From the NCBI RefSeq assembly GCF_032337135.1, contig NZ_JAVXZZ010000001.1, positions 1,054,001 to 1,118,000 of the forward strand: a stretch of DNA of 64,000 bases, in the 5' to 3' direction. Shown one piece after another: positions 25,182 through 34,630 of the stretch; position 1 is the stretch's first letter, and each line of letters starts with the position of its first letter. The translations under genes were made by a program, and so were the position numbers. The stretch is from Allorhodoferax sp032337135 (GTDB taxonomy: Bacteria; Pseudomonadota; Gammaproteobacteria; Burkholderiales; Burkholderiaceae_C). Under the pieces are notes generated by a model. That model was not told the DNA's origin. It did no database searches and was given only the letters and a program-made list of their open reading frames with translations.

Positions 25182-26684
25182 TCAGATTCCTGCGGGGCGG
25201 GCGGTGTGGAAGTCGGTGGCTTGCTGGAAAGCATGTGCGGCGTTCAGAAGGCGCGACTCCTGAAGGTAGTTGCCCAGCAACTGCATGCCCACCGGCATGC
25301 CACCGGCGCCGAATCCGACCGGAATGCTCATGCCGGGCAAACCAGCGAGCGAGCCTGGCAGCGTGAAGATGTCGGCCAGGTAGTCGGCCAGCGGGTCCTT
25401 GTGCGCGCCCAACTGCCAGGCCACGGTGGGGGCCACGGGGCCGGCGATCAGGTCGCAGTCCTTGAAGGCATTCTGGAAGTCGTCGGCAATCATGCGACGG
25501 ATCTTCTGCGCCTGCAGGTAGTAGGCGTCGTAGTAGCCGTGCGAGAGCACATAGGTGCCGATCATGATGCGGCGCTTGACCTCGTCACCGAAGCCTTCGG
25601 CGCGGGTCTTCTTGTACATGTCGGCCAGGTCGGCGTAGTCCTTGGCACGGTGGCCGAACTTCACGCCGTCGAAGCGGGAGAGATTCGAGCTGGCCTCGGC
25701 CGGGGCGATGATGTAGTAGACCGGGATCGACAATTCGGTGCGCGGCAGGGTGATGGGCACCAGCTTGGCGCCGAGCTTCTCGTACTGCTTGAGTGCACCA
25801 TCCACGGCGGCGCGAACATCATCGGACAGACCCTCGCCGAAGAACTCCTTGGGCACGCCGATGCGCAATCCGGCGATGGCGTCGTTCAATGTCCGCGTGT
25901 AGTCTTCTGCGGGCACATCGAGCGAGGTGGAATCCCGGTCCGGATCCGGGCCACACAGGGCAGACAGCAACAAGGCACAGTCTTGCGCCGAGTGCGCCAT
26001 GGGTCCGGCTTGGTCCAGGCTGGAGGCAAAGGCCACCATGCCGTAACGCGAAGCGCGACCGTAGGTGGGCTTGATGCCGGTGATGCCGCAGAACGACGCC
26101 GGTTGGCGAATCGAGCCACCGGTGTCGGTGCCGGTGGCGGCCGGGGCCAGTCGCGCGGCCACGGCCACGGCGCTGCCGCCGGACGAGCCGCCGGGAACGC
26201 GGGACTTGTCCCAGGGGTTGCGCACCGGCTCCACTGCGCTGTGGCCGACGGCGGGCACAGCGGTGTTTTCGTTGCTGGAGCCCATGGCGAACTCGTCGCA
26301 GTTGAGCTTGCCCAGGGTCACCATGCCTTGCGCGGCCAGCTTAGCAACCACGGTGGCGTCGAAGGGCGAGCGGTAGCCCTGCAATATGCGCGAGCCAGCG
26401 GTGGTGGGGAAGTCCTTCGTGACGAAGATGTCCTTGTGCGCCAACGGCACGCCTTCCAGGGCACCGGCAGTGCCGTTGGCGATGCGCACATCGGCGGCGC
26501 GGGCCTGGGCCAGCGTGACCTCAGGGTTGACCGCCACAAAGGCACCCAAATCAAGGTGAGCCTGGGCCCGGTTCAGGAAATGCTGAGCGACTTCCACTGC
26601 GGAGACCTGCTTGGCCGCCAGGGCCTGCTTGAGTTCATGCACGCCCAGGTCGTGCAGGGGAGAGGAGGATGGGGTTTGCATCAT
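25182..26684 (-). CDS. gatA: Asp-tRNA(Asn)/Glu-tRNA(Gln) amidotransferase subunit A
   Basis: A 500-residue amidase-signature enzyme releasing ammonia from glutamine for GatB. The Ser-Ser-Lys catalytic triad region is visible: PLAHKDIF (Lys), and GSSGGSAVAVAAR with the cis-Ser, then GTDTGGSIRQPASFCG with the nucleophile Ser. Two adjacent ATG codons (26684 and 26681) are possible starts, and a TTG at 26699 is a third, overlapping the gatC stop. ATG 26684 is chosen, but no strong ribosome site separates them; translation is probably coupled to gatC. The product length is normal. Confidence 0.95.
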   Translation of the reverse strand: MMQTPSSSPLHDLGVHELKQALAAKQVSAVEVAQHFLNRAQAHLDLGAFVAVNPEVTLAQARAADVRIANGTAGALEGVPLAHKDIFVTKDFPTTAGSRILQGYRSPFDATVVAKLAAQGMVTLGKLNCDEFAMGSSNENTAVPAVGHSAVEPVRNPWDKSRVPGGSSGGSAVAVAARLAPAATGTDTGGSIRQPASFCGITGIKPTYGRASRYGMVAFASSLDQAGPMAHSAQDCALLLSALCGPDPDRDSTSLDVPAEDYTRTLNDAIAGLRIGVPKEFFGEGLSDDVRAAVDGALKQYEKLGAKLVPITLPRTELSIPVYYIIAPAEASSNLSRFDGVKFGHRAKDYADLADMYKKTRAEGFGDEVKRRIMIGTYVLSHGYYDAYYLQAQKIRRMIADDFQNAFKDCDLIAGPVAPTVAWQLGAHKDPLADYLADIFTLPGSLAGLPGMSIPVGFGAGGMPVGMQLLGNYLQESRLLNAAHAFQQATDFHTARPAGI

Positions 26685-26699
26685 CGTTGGGTCACACAA

Positions 26700-26999
26700 T
26701 CATTCGATCACTTTGGGCACCAGGAACAGGCCCTGTTCCACGGCCGGCGCACTTTGTTGGTTGGCGTCGCGCTGGTTGGACTCGCTCACGGCATCGTCGC
26801 GCAGGCGCAGGGCCACGTCCATGACGGTGGCCACCGGGTGCGACAGGGGCTCGACCCCGGAAGTGTCGACCGCGCGCATTTGCTCCACGATGTCGAAGAA
26901 GGCATTCATCTGGCCCAACAGGGCTTCGCTCTGGGTGCTTTCGAGCTCCAGCCGGGCCAGATTGGCCAGGCGCTGGATGTCGTTGGACGTGAGGGACAT
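26700..26999 (-). CDS. gatC: Asp-tRNA(Asn)/Glu-tRNA(Gln) amidotransferase subunit C
   Basis: A 99-residue GatC, the small helical subunit that links GatA and GatB. It has LTSNDIQRLANLARLEL at the N-terminus, VDTSGVEPLSHP in the linker region, LRDDAVSES, and the C-terminal GLFLVPKVIE, all typical of the family. ATG 26999 gives MSLTSND. It is first of the gatCAB operon, which points away from mreB; the 211 bases between gatC and mreB must hold both promoters. This divergent pair is common in Burkholderiales. Confidence 0.95.
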   Translation of the reverse strand: MSLTSNDIQRLANLARLELESTQSEALLGQMNAFFDIVEQMRAVDTSGVEPLSHPVATVMDVALRLRDDAVSESNQRDANQQSAPAVEQGLFLVPKVIE

Positions 27000-27210
27000 G
27001 GTGTACGGGTTTCGGTTCAATGGTGGGAATCAGCCTGCAACACTGTGTAAACACGGCGCTTTAGGGGGGCGATTCCAGGGCAATCGGTTATTATCCTGCC
27101 TTTGTGTCGCATTGGGCTCACTGCGTCCGTCTGACACGAAACTGACACTTTTCATTGACACAGGGGGCGATGGTGGGCCGAAGCGCACACCATGCCCGAG
27201 AGGAACACCG

Positions 27211-28257
27211 ATGTTTGGAGCTTTTCGCCAGTATTTTTCGACCGACATGGCGATTGACCTGGGTACCGCAAATACCCTGATCTATGTCCGCGACAAGGGC
27301 ATCGTGCTGGACGAACCTTCCGTCGTTTCCATCCGCCACGAAGGCGGCCCCCAGGGCAAGAAGACCATCCAGGCCGTGGGCCGCGAAGCCAAGGCGATGC
27401 TGGGCAAGGTGCCGGGCAACATCGAGGCCATTCGCCCCATGAAGGATGGTGTGATCGCCGACTTCACCGTCACTGAGCAGATGCTCAAGCAGTTCATCAA
27501 GATGGTGATGGGTCCGCGTAGCGTATTCAAGGGCAGCCCGCGCATCATCATCTGCGTTCCCTGTGGCTCCACCCAGGTGGAACGCCGTGCCATCCGCGAG
27601 TCGGCCCTGGGCGCTGGCGCCAGCGACGTGTATCTCATCGAAGAACCCATGGCTGCCGCCATCGGTGCTGGTCTGCCGGTGGCCGAAGCCAGTGGCTCCA
27701 TGGTGGTGGACATCGGTGGCGGCACCACCGAAGTCGGCGTGATCTCGCTCGGGGGCATGGTGTTCAAGGGCAGCGTGCGCGTGGGTGGCGACAAGTTCGA
27801 CGAAGCCATCATCAACTACATCCGCCGCAACTACGGCATGTTGATCGGCGAGCCCACCGCGGAAGCGATCAAGAAGGAAATCGGTTCGGCCTTCCCCGGC
27901 TCCGAAGTCAAGGAAATGGAAGTGCGTGGCCGCAACCTGTCCGAAGGCGTGCCCCGCAGCTTCACCATCTCCAGCAACGAAATCCTCGAAGCACTGACCG
28001 ACCCGCTCAACAACATCGTATCGGCCGTGAAGAACGCGCTGGAGCAAACCCCGCCCGAACTCGGTGCCGACATCGCCGACCGCGGCATGATGCTGACCGG
28101 CGGTGGTGCCCTGCTGCGTGACCTGGACCGCCTGCTGGCCGAAGAAACCGGTCTGCCGGTGCTGGTGGCCGAAGACCCGTTGACCTGTGTGGTGCGCGGC
28201 TGCGGCATCGCGCTGGAGCAAATGGAGCGCCTGGGCTCCATCTTCACCAACGAATAA
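27211..28257 (+). CDS. mreB: rod-shape-determining actin homologue MreB
   Basis: A 348-residue actin-fold protein that organises lateral cell-wall synthesis under the inner membrane. Features are MFGAFRQYFSTDMAIDLGTANTL-type N-terminus (shown by positions 1-24, with the phosphate-1 loop DLGTANT), VDIGGGTTEVGVISL (phosphate-2), the adenosine motif TGGGALLRDLD, and an amphipathic start suited to membrane binding. ATG 27211 has GAGAGGA about 8 bases upstream; a longer frame from 26611 has no homology. A TATTAT box at 27089-27094 is a candidate -10 element. It is first of mreB-mreC-mreD-mrdA. Confidence 0.98.
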   Translation: MFGAFRQYFSTDMAIDLGTANTLIYVRDKGIVLDEPSVVSIRHEGGPQGKKTIQAVGREAKAMLGKVPGNIEAIRPMKDGVIADFTVTEQMLKQFIKMVMGPRSVFKGSPRIIICVPCGSTQVERRAIRESALGAGASDVYLIEEPMAAAIGAGLPVAEASGSMVVDIGGGTTEVGVISLGGMVFKGSVRVGGDKFDEAIINYIRRNYGMLIGEPTAEAIKKEIGSAFPGSEVKEMEVRGRNLSEGVPRSFTISSNEILEALTDPLNNIVSAVKNALEQTPPELGADIADRGMMLTGGGALLRDLDRLLAEETGLPVLVAEDPLTCVVRGCGIALEQMERLGSIFTNE

Positions 28258-28272
28258 TCCGCGGAGTCCGCG

Positions 28273-29187
28273 ATGCCTCTGGGTACGCTGGACAGACAAC
28301 CCCCGCCCTTCTTCCGCCAAGGTCCCTCCGCGCAGTCCAAGCTCGCGGTGTACAGCGCCTTGGCCATCTTCCTGATGGTGGCAGACGCCCGCTTCGGTGT
28401 GATGCAGCCCCTGCGCACCGCGCTGGCCACGGCACTCTACCCGGTGCAGTGGGTGGCCATGCTTCCGGCGCGCGGCGCCAGTGTTGCGACCGCCTACATG
28501 GAGTCGCTCACCGCGGCCCAGGAGAAAGAGGCGCAGGCCCATTTCAAGCTAGCCAGCATGTCGGCGCGCGCGAACCAGGTGGAGCAACTCACGCTCGAAA
28601 ACGAGCGACTGCGAAAGTTGCTGGACCTGCGCGGGCGCACCCACGCGCAGTCCCTCGCGGCCCAGGTACTCTATGACGCGGCCGACCCGTTCACGCGCAA
28701 GGTCATCATCGACAAGGGCATGACCCAGGGCATCGCCTTGGGCTCGCCCGTACTGGACGAGTCTGGCGTGGTGGGTCAGGTGACACGCATCTACCCCCTG
28801 GTCAGCGAGGTCACCCTGGTGATTGACCGCGACCATTCGATTCCCGTGCTCAACGTGCGCACCGGGGCGCGTGGTGTGGCATTTGGCGACATGTCCAGCA
28901 CCACCCACGGCATGGAACTGCGCTACATGGCCGCCAATGCCGACGTCTCCGAGGGCGACATCCTCAACACCAGCGGCGTCGATGGAATCTACCCCCCGGG
29001 GCTGCCGGTAGCCCGGGTATCCAAGGTGGAACGCCGGGTCGACACTGTGTTCGCGCGTATCTACCTCACTCCCATTGGACGGGTATCGGGCACCAACCAC
29101 GTGCTGGTGCTGGAGCCGGTATCGGCCCAGATTCCGCCGCGCCCCGAACCCGATCCGACTCCGGTCAAGAAAGGGGGAGGCAAATGA
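28273..29187 (+). CDS. mreC: rod-shape-determining protein MreC
   Basis: A 304-residue bitopic membrane protein of the elongasome. It has one membrane helix (about residues 24-44), a coiled coil (about 75-115, with ERLRKLLDLR at its end) and a periplasmic beta-domain with VIIDKGMTQGI, GSPVLDESGVVGQV, RTGARGVAFG and VSEGDILNTSG. ATG 28273 follows mreB by 15 bases, with GGAG upstream. The last bases overlap the start of mreD by 4 (ATGA). It links MreB to PBP2. The C-terminal tail is Pro-rich and Lys-rich, as in related species. Confidence 0.96.
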   Translation: MPLGTLDRQPPPFFRQGPSAQSKLAVYSALAIFLMVADARFGVMQPLRTALATALYPVQWVAMLPARGASVATAYMESLTAAQEKEAQAHFKLASMSARANQVEQLTLENERLRKLLDLRGRTHAQSLAAQVLYDAADPFTRKVIIDKGMTQGIALGSPVLDESGVVGQVTRIYPLVSEVTLVIDRDHSIPVLNVRTGARGVAFGDMSSTTHGMELRYMAANADVSEGDILNTSGVDGIYPPGLPVARVSKVERRVDTVFARIYLTPIGRVSGTNHVLVLEPVSAQIPPRPEPDPTPVKKGGGK

Positions 29188-29714
29188 TCATGCGCCAGGG
29201 GCAGCAATTGCTGCTGCCAGCCAATCCGGCGTTCATCTGGGCTTCGCTGCTGGTGGCACTGGTATTGAACATGCTGCTGAACATGGCGCTGTGGGGCCGA
29301 GCCGCCTGGGTACCGGACCTGCTCGCCTTGGCACTGGTGTTCTGGACCGTGCACCAGCGACTGCGTGTGAGCATCGGCGCGGCCTTCTTCTTCGGCTTGC
29401 TCATGGACGCACACCAAGGCTCGCTGCTGGGCCAGCATGCCCTGTCCTATACGGTGCTGAGCTTCTTTGCCATCACGTTGCACCGTCGCCTGCTGTGGTT
29501 TCCCGTGCATTCGCAGGCCTTGCAGATCTTCCCCCTGTTTGCGGCCGCCCATGCCATTTCGCTGGCCATGCGCATGCTCAGCGGCAGCGCCTTTCCGGGT
29601 TGGTCGCTGGTGCTTGCCCCTGTACTCGAAGCGCTCTTGTGGCCGCTGGCATCCGCCCTGCTGCTGATGCCGCAACGCCGCGCCCCGGACCCCGATGAAG
29701 TGCGCCCGCTGTAA
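29184..29714 (+). CDS. mreD: rod-shape-determining membrane protein MreD
   Basis: A 176-residue protein with about five or six membrane helices, including ASLLVALVLNMLLNMALWG near the N-terminus and LVLAPVLEALLWPLASALLLM near the end. The MreD hallmark, a lumenal-type GLLMDAHQGSLLGQHALSY, is present. The ATG overlaps the mreC stop; a second in-frame ATG at 29190 is possible. It works with MreC and PBP2 in lateral wall synthesis. The next gene, mrdA, begins 18 bases later. Confidence 0.95.
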   Translation: MIMRQGQQLLLPANPAFIWASLLVALVLNMLLNMALWGRAAWVPDLLALALVFWTVHQRLRVSIGAAFFFGLLMDAHQGSLLGQHALSYTVLSFFAITLHRRLLWFPVHSQALQIFPLFAAAHAISLAMRMLSGSAFPGWSLVLAPVLEALLWPLASALLLMPQRRAPDPDEVRPL

Positions 29715-29732
29715 GTATCGGGACGTCGCTGC

Positions 29733-31754
29733 ATGACAGAACTGCGCAATGTCGAGGCGGACCTGTCGCGCTTCCGCTCGCGGGTGCTGGTCATCAGCGG
29801 CGTGGTGCTGGTGTGCTTCGGGCTGCTGGTGCTGCGCCTGCTGTACCTGCAGATCTGGCGCCACGACGAGTTGCGTGCACAGGCCGAGAACAACCGCACC
29901 TCGATCGTCCCGATCGTTCCCAACCGCGGGCTGATCACCGACCGCAATGGCATCGTGCTGGCGTCGAACTACTCCGCCTATACCCTGGAGATCACGCCTT
30001 CCAAGACCGAGAGTGGTGTCGAGCGCACCATCGAAGACCTCTCCGCGGTACTCGACATCACGCCGCGAGACCGGCGCCGCTTCAAGAAGCTCATGGAAGA
30101 AACCAAGAGCTTCGAATCGGTCCCCATCCGCACCCGGCTGACCGACACCGAGGTGGCCCGCTTCGCGGCCCAGCGGTTCCGTTTTCCGGGTGTGGAGATC
30201 AAGGCCCGGCTGTTTCGCAGCTACCCGCACGGCGAGCTGGCCAGCCATGTGATCGGCTACATCGGCCGCATCAACCGGGCCGAAAAGGAAAAGATTGCCG
30301 ACCAGGAGGACGCCGGCAATTACCGCGGCACCGAATACATCGGCAAGCTCGGCGTGGAACAGAGCTACGAGACCGAACTGCACGGCATCACCGGTGTCGA
30401 ACAGGTGGAGACCTCGGCCGGAGGCCGTGCCGTGCGCAAGCTCGCCAGCAACCCCTCTACCCCCGGCAACACCGTCATCCTGTCGATCGACATCAAGCTG
30501 CAAAAGCTGATCGAAGACATCTACGGCCAGCGCCGCGGTGCGCTGGTGGCCTTGGACCCACGCAACGGCGAGGTGCTGGCCTTCGTGTCGAAACCCACCT
30601 TCGACTCCAACCTGTTCGTCGAGGGCATTGACCAGGAAAACTGGCAGGCCCTGAACGAGTCACCGGACAAGCCCTTGCTCAACCGCGCCCTGCGCGGCAC
30701 GTATCCGCCGGGCTCGACCTACAAGCCCTTCATGGCCTTGGGTGCGCTGACCACCGGCACCCGATCGGCGAGCACAATCATCAATGACCCCGGCTTCTTC
30801 ATGTTCGGTGGCCACCGTTTCGGCAGCCCCGAAAATGAAAAAGGCGGCGCGATGGACATGCGCCGCGCGATTGTCGAGTCGAGCAATGTGTACTTCTACA
30901 CCTTGGCCAACGAAATGGGCGTGGACACCATCCACGATTTCATGAAGCCACTGGGTTTTGGCCAAATCACGGGCATCGACATCAAGGGCGAGGTCACGGG
31001 CGTGCTGCCGAGCCAGGAATGGAAACGCAACTACTACAAGCGTCCGGAGCAACGCAAGTGGTACGCGGGCGAGACCATTTCGCTGGGCATCGGCCAGGGC
31101 TACAACAACTTCACCATGCTGCAGATGGCGCAGGCCTTGTCCACCATCGTCAACAACGGCGTGCAGCACAAGCCCCATCTGGTGCTGGGGGTGCAGGACG
31201 CCTCCACCAAGTCCCGCACCACCGTGCAGCCACCCGAGCCGGTGCGCCTGGACTTCAAGCCGGAGCACCTGGAAGTGATCCGCAACGCGATGATCGGCGT
31301 GACCCAGGGTGGCACATCGACCCGCGTGTTTGCCGGCGCGCCCTACCTCAGCGGAGGCAAAACCGGTACGGCACAGGCCGTCAGCCTCGGGGCCAACCAG
31401 AAGTACAATGCGGCCACGATGGAAGAGCACAAGCGCGACCATTCGCTCTATGTTGCCTTCGCCCCGGCCGATGCGCCCCGCATTGCGCTGGCGGCGATCG
31501 TGGAGAACGCTGGCTTTGGTTCGGCTTCGGCAGCCCCCATCGCCCGGCGGGTGTTCGACTACTGGCTGCTGGGGCTGTACCCGAGCGAAGAGGACATGGC
31601 CTTGGTGAGCAAGGGGCAAGCCACAGCCCCGGTGGGCAAGCAGCGCTCTGCCGCAGAAGTCGCCTGGCCTTCCACCAGCGCTGCGTCGGCCGAACCGACG
31701 CAGGAGACCCTGCGCAGCGCCTACGTGCCGCGCCGCCGCCCGGAAGCACCCTGA
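29733..31754 (+). CDS. mrdA: penicillin-binding protein 2
   Basis: A 673-residue class B PBP (peptidoglycan transpeptidase for elongation). It has one N-terminal membrane helix (about residues 18-42), a dimerisation domain with RNGIVLASN and IGRINRAE, and a transpeptidase domain with the catalytic STYK (in PPGSTYKPFMA), SSN (VESSNVYFY) and KTG (GGKTGTAQ). The C-terminus is extended with an Ala/Pro-rich tail. ATG 29733 is the only start near the membrane helix. It closes the mreBCD-mrdA operon. No rodA follows, although it often does; the next gene is on the other strand. Confidence 0.97.
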   Translation: MTELRNVEADLSRFRSRVLVISGVVLVCFGLLVLRLLYLQIWRHDELRAQAENNRTSIVPIVPNRGLITDRNGIVLASNYSAYTLEITPSKTESGVERTIEDLSAVLDITPRDRRRFKKLMEETKSFESVPIRTRLTDTEVARFAAQRFRFPGVEIKARLFRSYPHGELASHVIGYIGRINRAEKEKIADQEDAGNYRGTEYIGKLGVEQSYETELHGITGVEQVETSAGGRAVRKLASNPSTPGNTVILSIDIKLQKLIEDIYGQRRGALVALDPRNGEVLAFVSKPTFDSNLFVEGIDQENWQALNESPDKPLLNRALRGTYPPGSTYKPFMALGALTTGTRSASTIINDPGFFMFGGHRFGSPENEKGGAMDMRRAIVESSNVYFYTLANEMGVDTIHDFMKPLGFGQITGIDIKGEVTGVLPSQEWKRNYYKRPEQRKWYAGETISLGIGQGYNNFTMLQMAQALSTIVNNGVQHKPHLVLGVQDASTKSRTTVQPPEPVRLDFKPEHLEVIRNAMIGVTQGGTSTRVFAGAPYLSGGKTGTAQAVSLGANQKYNAATMEEHKRDHSLYVAFAPADAPRIALAAIVENAGFGSASAAPIARRVFDYWLLGLYPSEEDMALVSKGQATAPVGKQRSAAEVAWPSTSAASAEPTQETLRSAYVPRRRPEAP

Positions 31755-31763
31755 ACCAAGGCT

Positions 31764-32522
31764 TCAGCGCAGGAAAGCGTCCCAACTGGTCTTGGCGATC
31801 AGGCTGCTGACCACCACGATGAACACCCCGCGCACGAAGCCAGCGCCGTGCTTCAGGGCCAGGTGGGTACCGGCAAAACTGCCCAGTACATTGGCCAGCG
31901 CCATGGCGACCACGAAATGCCACCACACATGGCCCTTGTAGGCAAACAGGACAATGGCAGCCAGGTTCGATGCGGTGTTGAGCAGCTTGGCGCCGGCCGA
32001 GGCGTGCAGGAAGTCGTAGCCGAGCAAGCGCACCAGCAGAAAGACGAAAAAGCTGCCCGTGCCGGGACCGAAGAAGCCGTCGTAGAACCCGATGGCCACA
32101 GCGATTCCGCTGGCCACCAGGGCTTCCTGCCGACCGGCAAAGCGCGGCGCATGGGAACGCCCCAACTCCTTCTTGGCCAGCGTGTAAGCCAGCACCAGAA
32201 GCAGCACCAGCGGCAGCGCCTTGCGCAGGTAGTGTGGCGACACCACGGTCACCAGCCAGGCGCCACCCATGGATGCCACGAAACACGCGGCAGCGGCTGG
32301 GGCCAGGGCATGCCAAGGCATCTGCACACGACGCGCGTATTGCAGCGTGGCCATGGAAGTGCCCCAGACCGACGCACCCTTGTTGGTACCAAACAGCGTT
32401 GCCGGTGCGGCATGGGGAAAGGTAGCAAACAAGGCCGGGACCAGAACCAGCCCGCCGCCGCCCACGATCGAATCGATAAAACCGGCCAGCAGCGAGGCCA
32501 GCGTCACAACCAGAAGTTCCAT
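31764..32522 (-). CDS. TauE/SafE-family membrane transporter
   Basis: A 252-residue inner-membrane protein with seven or eight hydrophobic segments, of the TauE/SafE (DUF81) family, often called sulfite or sulfoacetate exporters. Family motifs are LLAGFIDSIVGGGGLVLVPAL near the N-terminus (GF(I)DS(I)VGGGG pattern), TNKGASVWGTSMATLQY and VAIGFYDGFFGPGTGSF in the second half. It converges on mrdA with 9 bases between stops. The substrate cannot be inferred; no sulfur-metabolism gene lies nearby. Confidence 0.9.
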   Translation of the reverse strand: MELLVVTLASLLAGFIDSIVGGGGLVLVPALFATFPHAAPATLFGTNKGASVWGTSMATLQYARRVQMPWHALAPAAAACFVASMGGAWLVTVVSPHYLRKALPLVLLLVLAYTLAKKELGRSHAPRFAGRQEALVASGIAVAIGFYDGFFGPGTGSFFVFLLVRLLGYDFLHASAGAKLLNTASNLAAIVLFAYKGHVWWHFVVAMALANVLGSFAGTHLALKHGAGFVRGVFIVVVSSLIAKTSWDAFLR

Positions 32523-32557
32523 GCGACCATTGTCGCACGCGTCACAACGCTGCCACT

Positions 32558-32609
32558 GCTATTGTTTTGGTAGCTGCTTGCGCAATGTATTCGCGGGCTA
32601 CAGGCCAGA
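32558..32609 (+). repeat. dispersed repeat, copy C
   Basis: GCTATTGTTTTGGTAGCTGC, then TTGCGCAATGTATTCGCGGGC and a CAGGCC tail. This is the most complete version of the core. It occupies the 87-base gap between mshN and the TauE/SafE gene. GCTAT and its complement ATAGC-like TAGCT could form a small hairpin at the left end. Confidence 0.78.
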
Positions 32610-33716
32610 TTAACGCAAAGTCACACCCATCTGGCGCAGGTAGTTGGCAATGTCCCGGGCAATCGGACCTTCGGCGCGCGCGCGCTCCACCACGTCGGTG
32701 GCCGCCTGGGTCTGGCCCATGGCTGCCAGCGACACCGCCAGCCCCAGGAGCCAGCGCTGCTCGGTGGGACGACTCTGCAAGGCCTGCATGTAGGCCTGCA
32801 CACTGTCAGCGTGCAACCCCAGTCGCTGGGCGGCGTTGCCGCGCAGGGCCCAGACCTCGGGCGCCTGCCTCGTTCGGCTTTCATGCGCGAGCAGCATGTC
32901 GTAGGCCGCCTGCACCTGCCCCAGGGCCAGCTGCATGCGCGCCTGTTCACGGACCATGGCGACCAGCACGCTTTCCATCCCCACCACGTTGGCATGGCGA
33001 TCGGCCAGCGGCAGCGCATCGCGCAGCAACTCCAGGGCTGCGGTCTGGCTGCCCTGGGCCCACAGCGACTGGGCCTGGGCCAAGGCGTCGCGGGCTGCCG
33101 CCAACTGGCGGGGGCCGGCATTGGCCGTTTCCGGGTTGGTCACGGGTGCCGACGCTGCGCCCGCAAGGGCGGGCGCCGGGCGTTCCGCGCTGGGTGCGGG
33201 TGCAGCGCGCACCTCAACGGAGGGCACAACCACTGGATTGGCACGCGGTGCGCTCGCCTGCACCAAGGGCGCCGCAGGAGCCGCGACGACTGCACTGTTG
33301 CGTGGCTCAGGCGCCATACGCGGCACGTGGTCCAGTGCGGCGTCCAGACGCAACTGCACCGCTCCACTGGGCAATTCCGCCACAGGCGATGGGCTTGGAT
33401 TCGGCACGGCCGGTGGCGCAAGGGCCAGGACACTCGGTGCCGATGCCACAGCCATTGGGTCAGGTGCAGACGCACGATGCACTGGAGCCGAGCCGTACAG
33501 CAAGGCATCAAACACCTGCAGATACCATGCCGCACCCACAGCCATCACGACCGCGAACAGCACCGGCAACAGCCACCTGCGCCCTCCTTTTTGCGGTAGC
33601 GGCGGTGTGGTCAGCGTTGCGCCCGTGACACTCCGGACCCCTGGTGCGCCGGCGCTGCCTTCAAGGCCTTGCCCGCGCTGGTCCAGATCACGCAGCATCT
33701 GGTTGATCACACTCAT
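32610..33716 (-). CDS. mshN: MSHA biogenesis protein MshN
   Basis: A 368-residue bitopic protein. The N-terminus MSVINQMLRDLDQRG is the MshN hallmark. One membrane helix (about residues 46-64, LLPVLFAVVMAVGAAWYL) follows, then a long Ala/Pro-rich periplasmic linker and a C-terminal helical region of TPR-like repeats (such as QAAYDMLLAHE, LGLHADSVQAYMQAL). The ATG overlaps the mshM stop by 4 bases. It is last in the locus and ends beside repeat copy C. MshN and MshM resemble GspB/GspA-type partners that help to assemble the secretin through the peptidoglycan. Confidence 0.9.
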   Translation of the reverse strand: MSVINQMLRDLDQRGQGLEGSAGAPGVRSVTGATLTTPPLPQKGGRRWLLPVLFAVVMAVGAAWYLQVFDALLYGSAPVHRASAPDPMAVASAPSVLALAPPAVPNPSPSPVAELPSGAVQLRLDAALDHVPRMAPEPRNSAVVAAPAAPLVQASAPRANPVVVPSVEVRAAPAPSAERPAPALAGAASAPVTNPETANAGPRQLAAARDALAQAQSLWAQGSQTAALELLRDALPLADRHANVVGMESVLVAMVREQARMQLALGQVQAAYDMLLAHESRTRQAPEVWALRGNAAQRLGLHADSVQAYMQALQSRPTEQRWLLGLAVSLAAMGQTQAATDVVERARAEGPIARDIANYLRQMGVTLR

Positions 33717-34630
33717 GACATCCCCGCTCCGAACGAATCGTCCACACCACGTGCACGTCCACGGCGCGACGCACTCCGCGGCCACCAGCGCCGCCACCAG
33801 GGCGGCAAGGGTGCCACGGCCGGGGTGTCGCGTGCGGCCAGGTGCACATGACGCGCCTGGACGCGGTGGCTTGCTTCACCATAAGCCAGCATGAGGCACT
33901 TGTGGGCCAGCACGTTGATCAGGCGCGGGGTTCCGCCGCTGTAGCGTGCCAACAGCTGGGCTGCAGCGCGGTCAAATACCTCCACCTCGGTGGAATCGTC
34001 CAGCGCGGCACAGCGCAGGCGGTGGGCCAGGTAGGCGGGAACCCGTTGTGCGGCCATCGGGCCCAGGTACTCCGAGAAGGTGATGCGTTGCAGCAACTGG
34101 CGTATCTCCGGACGCTCCAGCTTGGTATCCAGGTCGGGCTGCCCCAGCAGGACCAGTTGGATCAGCTTGCGCTTTTCGGTTTCCAGGTTCGAGAGCAGGC
34201 GCAGGCTCTCGATGGACCGCAGCGGAATCGCCTGGGCTTCGTCGATGCACACCACCACCCGCCGCCCTTGGGAAGCATGCTGCACCAGGGCCGCACGCAA
34301 GGCCTCCTGAATCGCATGCCGGGTGGCGGGCGTCGGAACCTCGATGGAGAGTTCATGCAGCAGGGCCATGATCAGGTCGTCCGGCCCCATGTCGGGGTTG
34401 GGGATGTAGGCCGTCACACATTCGTCCTGCAACAGGCGCAGCAACTGGCGACACAGCACGGTCTTGCCACAGCCGAGCTCACCCACGACCTTGATGAAGC
34501 CTTCGCCACTGCGCAGCGCCACCAGCAGCGTGTTGAGGGAAGCCTGCGCCCCCTCGTGGGCAAAGAAGAAATCCGTGTCCGGGGTGATGGAGAACGGGGC
34601 CTCCCGCAAGCCGAAGTGGCCCAGATACAT
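33713..34630 (-). CDS. mshM: MSHA biogenesis ATPase MshM (ExeA-like)
   Basis: A 305-residue AAA-type ATPase. MYLGHFGLREAPFSITPD is the N-terminus of the ExeA/GspA/MshM family; Walker A is GELGCGKT at 50-57 and Walker B VVVCIDEAQ, followed by the sensor LLGQPDL. The C-terminal part is basic (WWRRWWPRSASRRGRARG), unusual but plausible. The ATG shares bases with the mshL stop, and the 3' end overlaps the mshN start by 4. It probably hydrolyses ATP during secretin assembly. Confidence 0.92.
   Translation of the reverse strand: MYLGHFGLREAPFSITPDTDFFFAHEGAQASLNTLLVALRSGEGFIKVVGELGCGKTVLCRQLLRLLQDECVTAYIPNPDMGPDDLIMALLHELSIEVPTPATRHAIQEALRAALVQHASQGRRVVVCIDEAQAIPLRSIESLRLLSNLETEKRKLIQLVLLGQPDLDTKLERPEIRQLLQRITFSEYLGPMAAQRVPAYLAHRLRCAALDDSTEVEVFDRAAAQLLARYSGGTPRLINVLAHKCLMLAYGEASHRVQARHVHLAARDTPAVAPLPPWWRRWWPRSASRRGRARGVDDSFGAGMS

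Noticed and set aside
27118..28542. 474-codon minus-strand open frame across mreB
   Set aside because: Shadow of mreB and mreC; Gly/His/Ala-rich with no motif.
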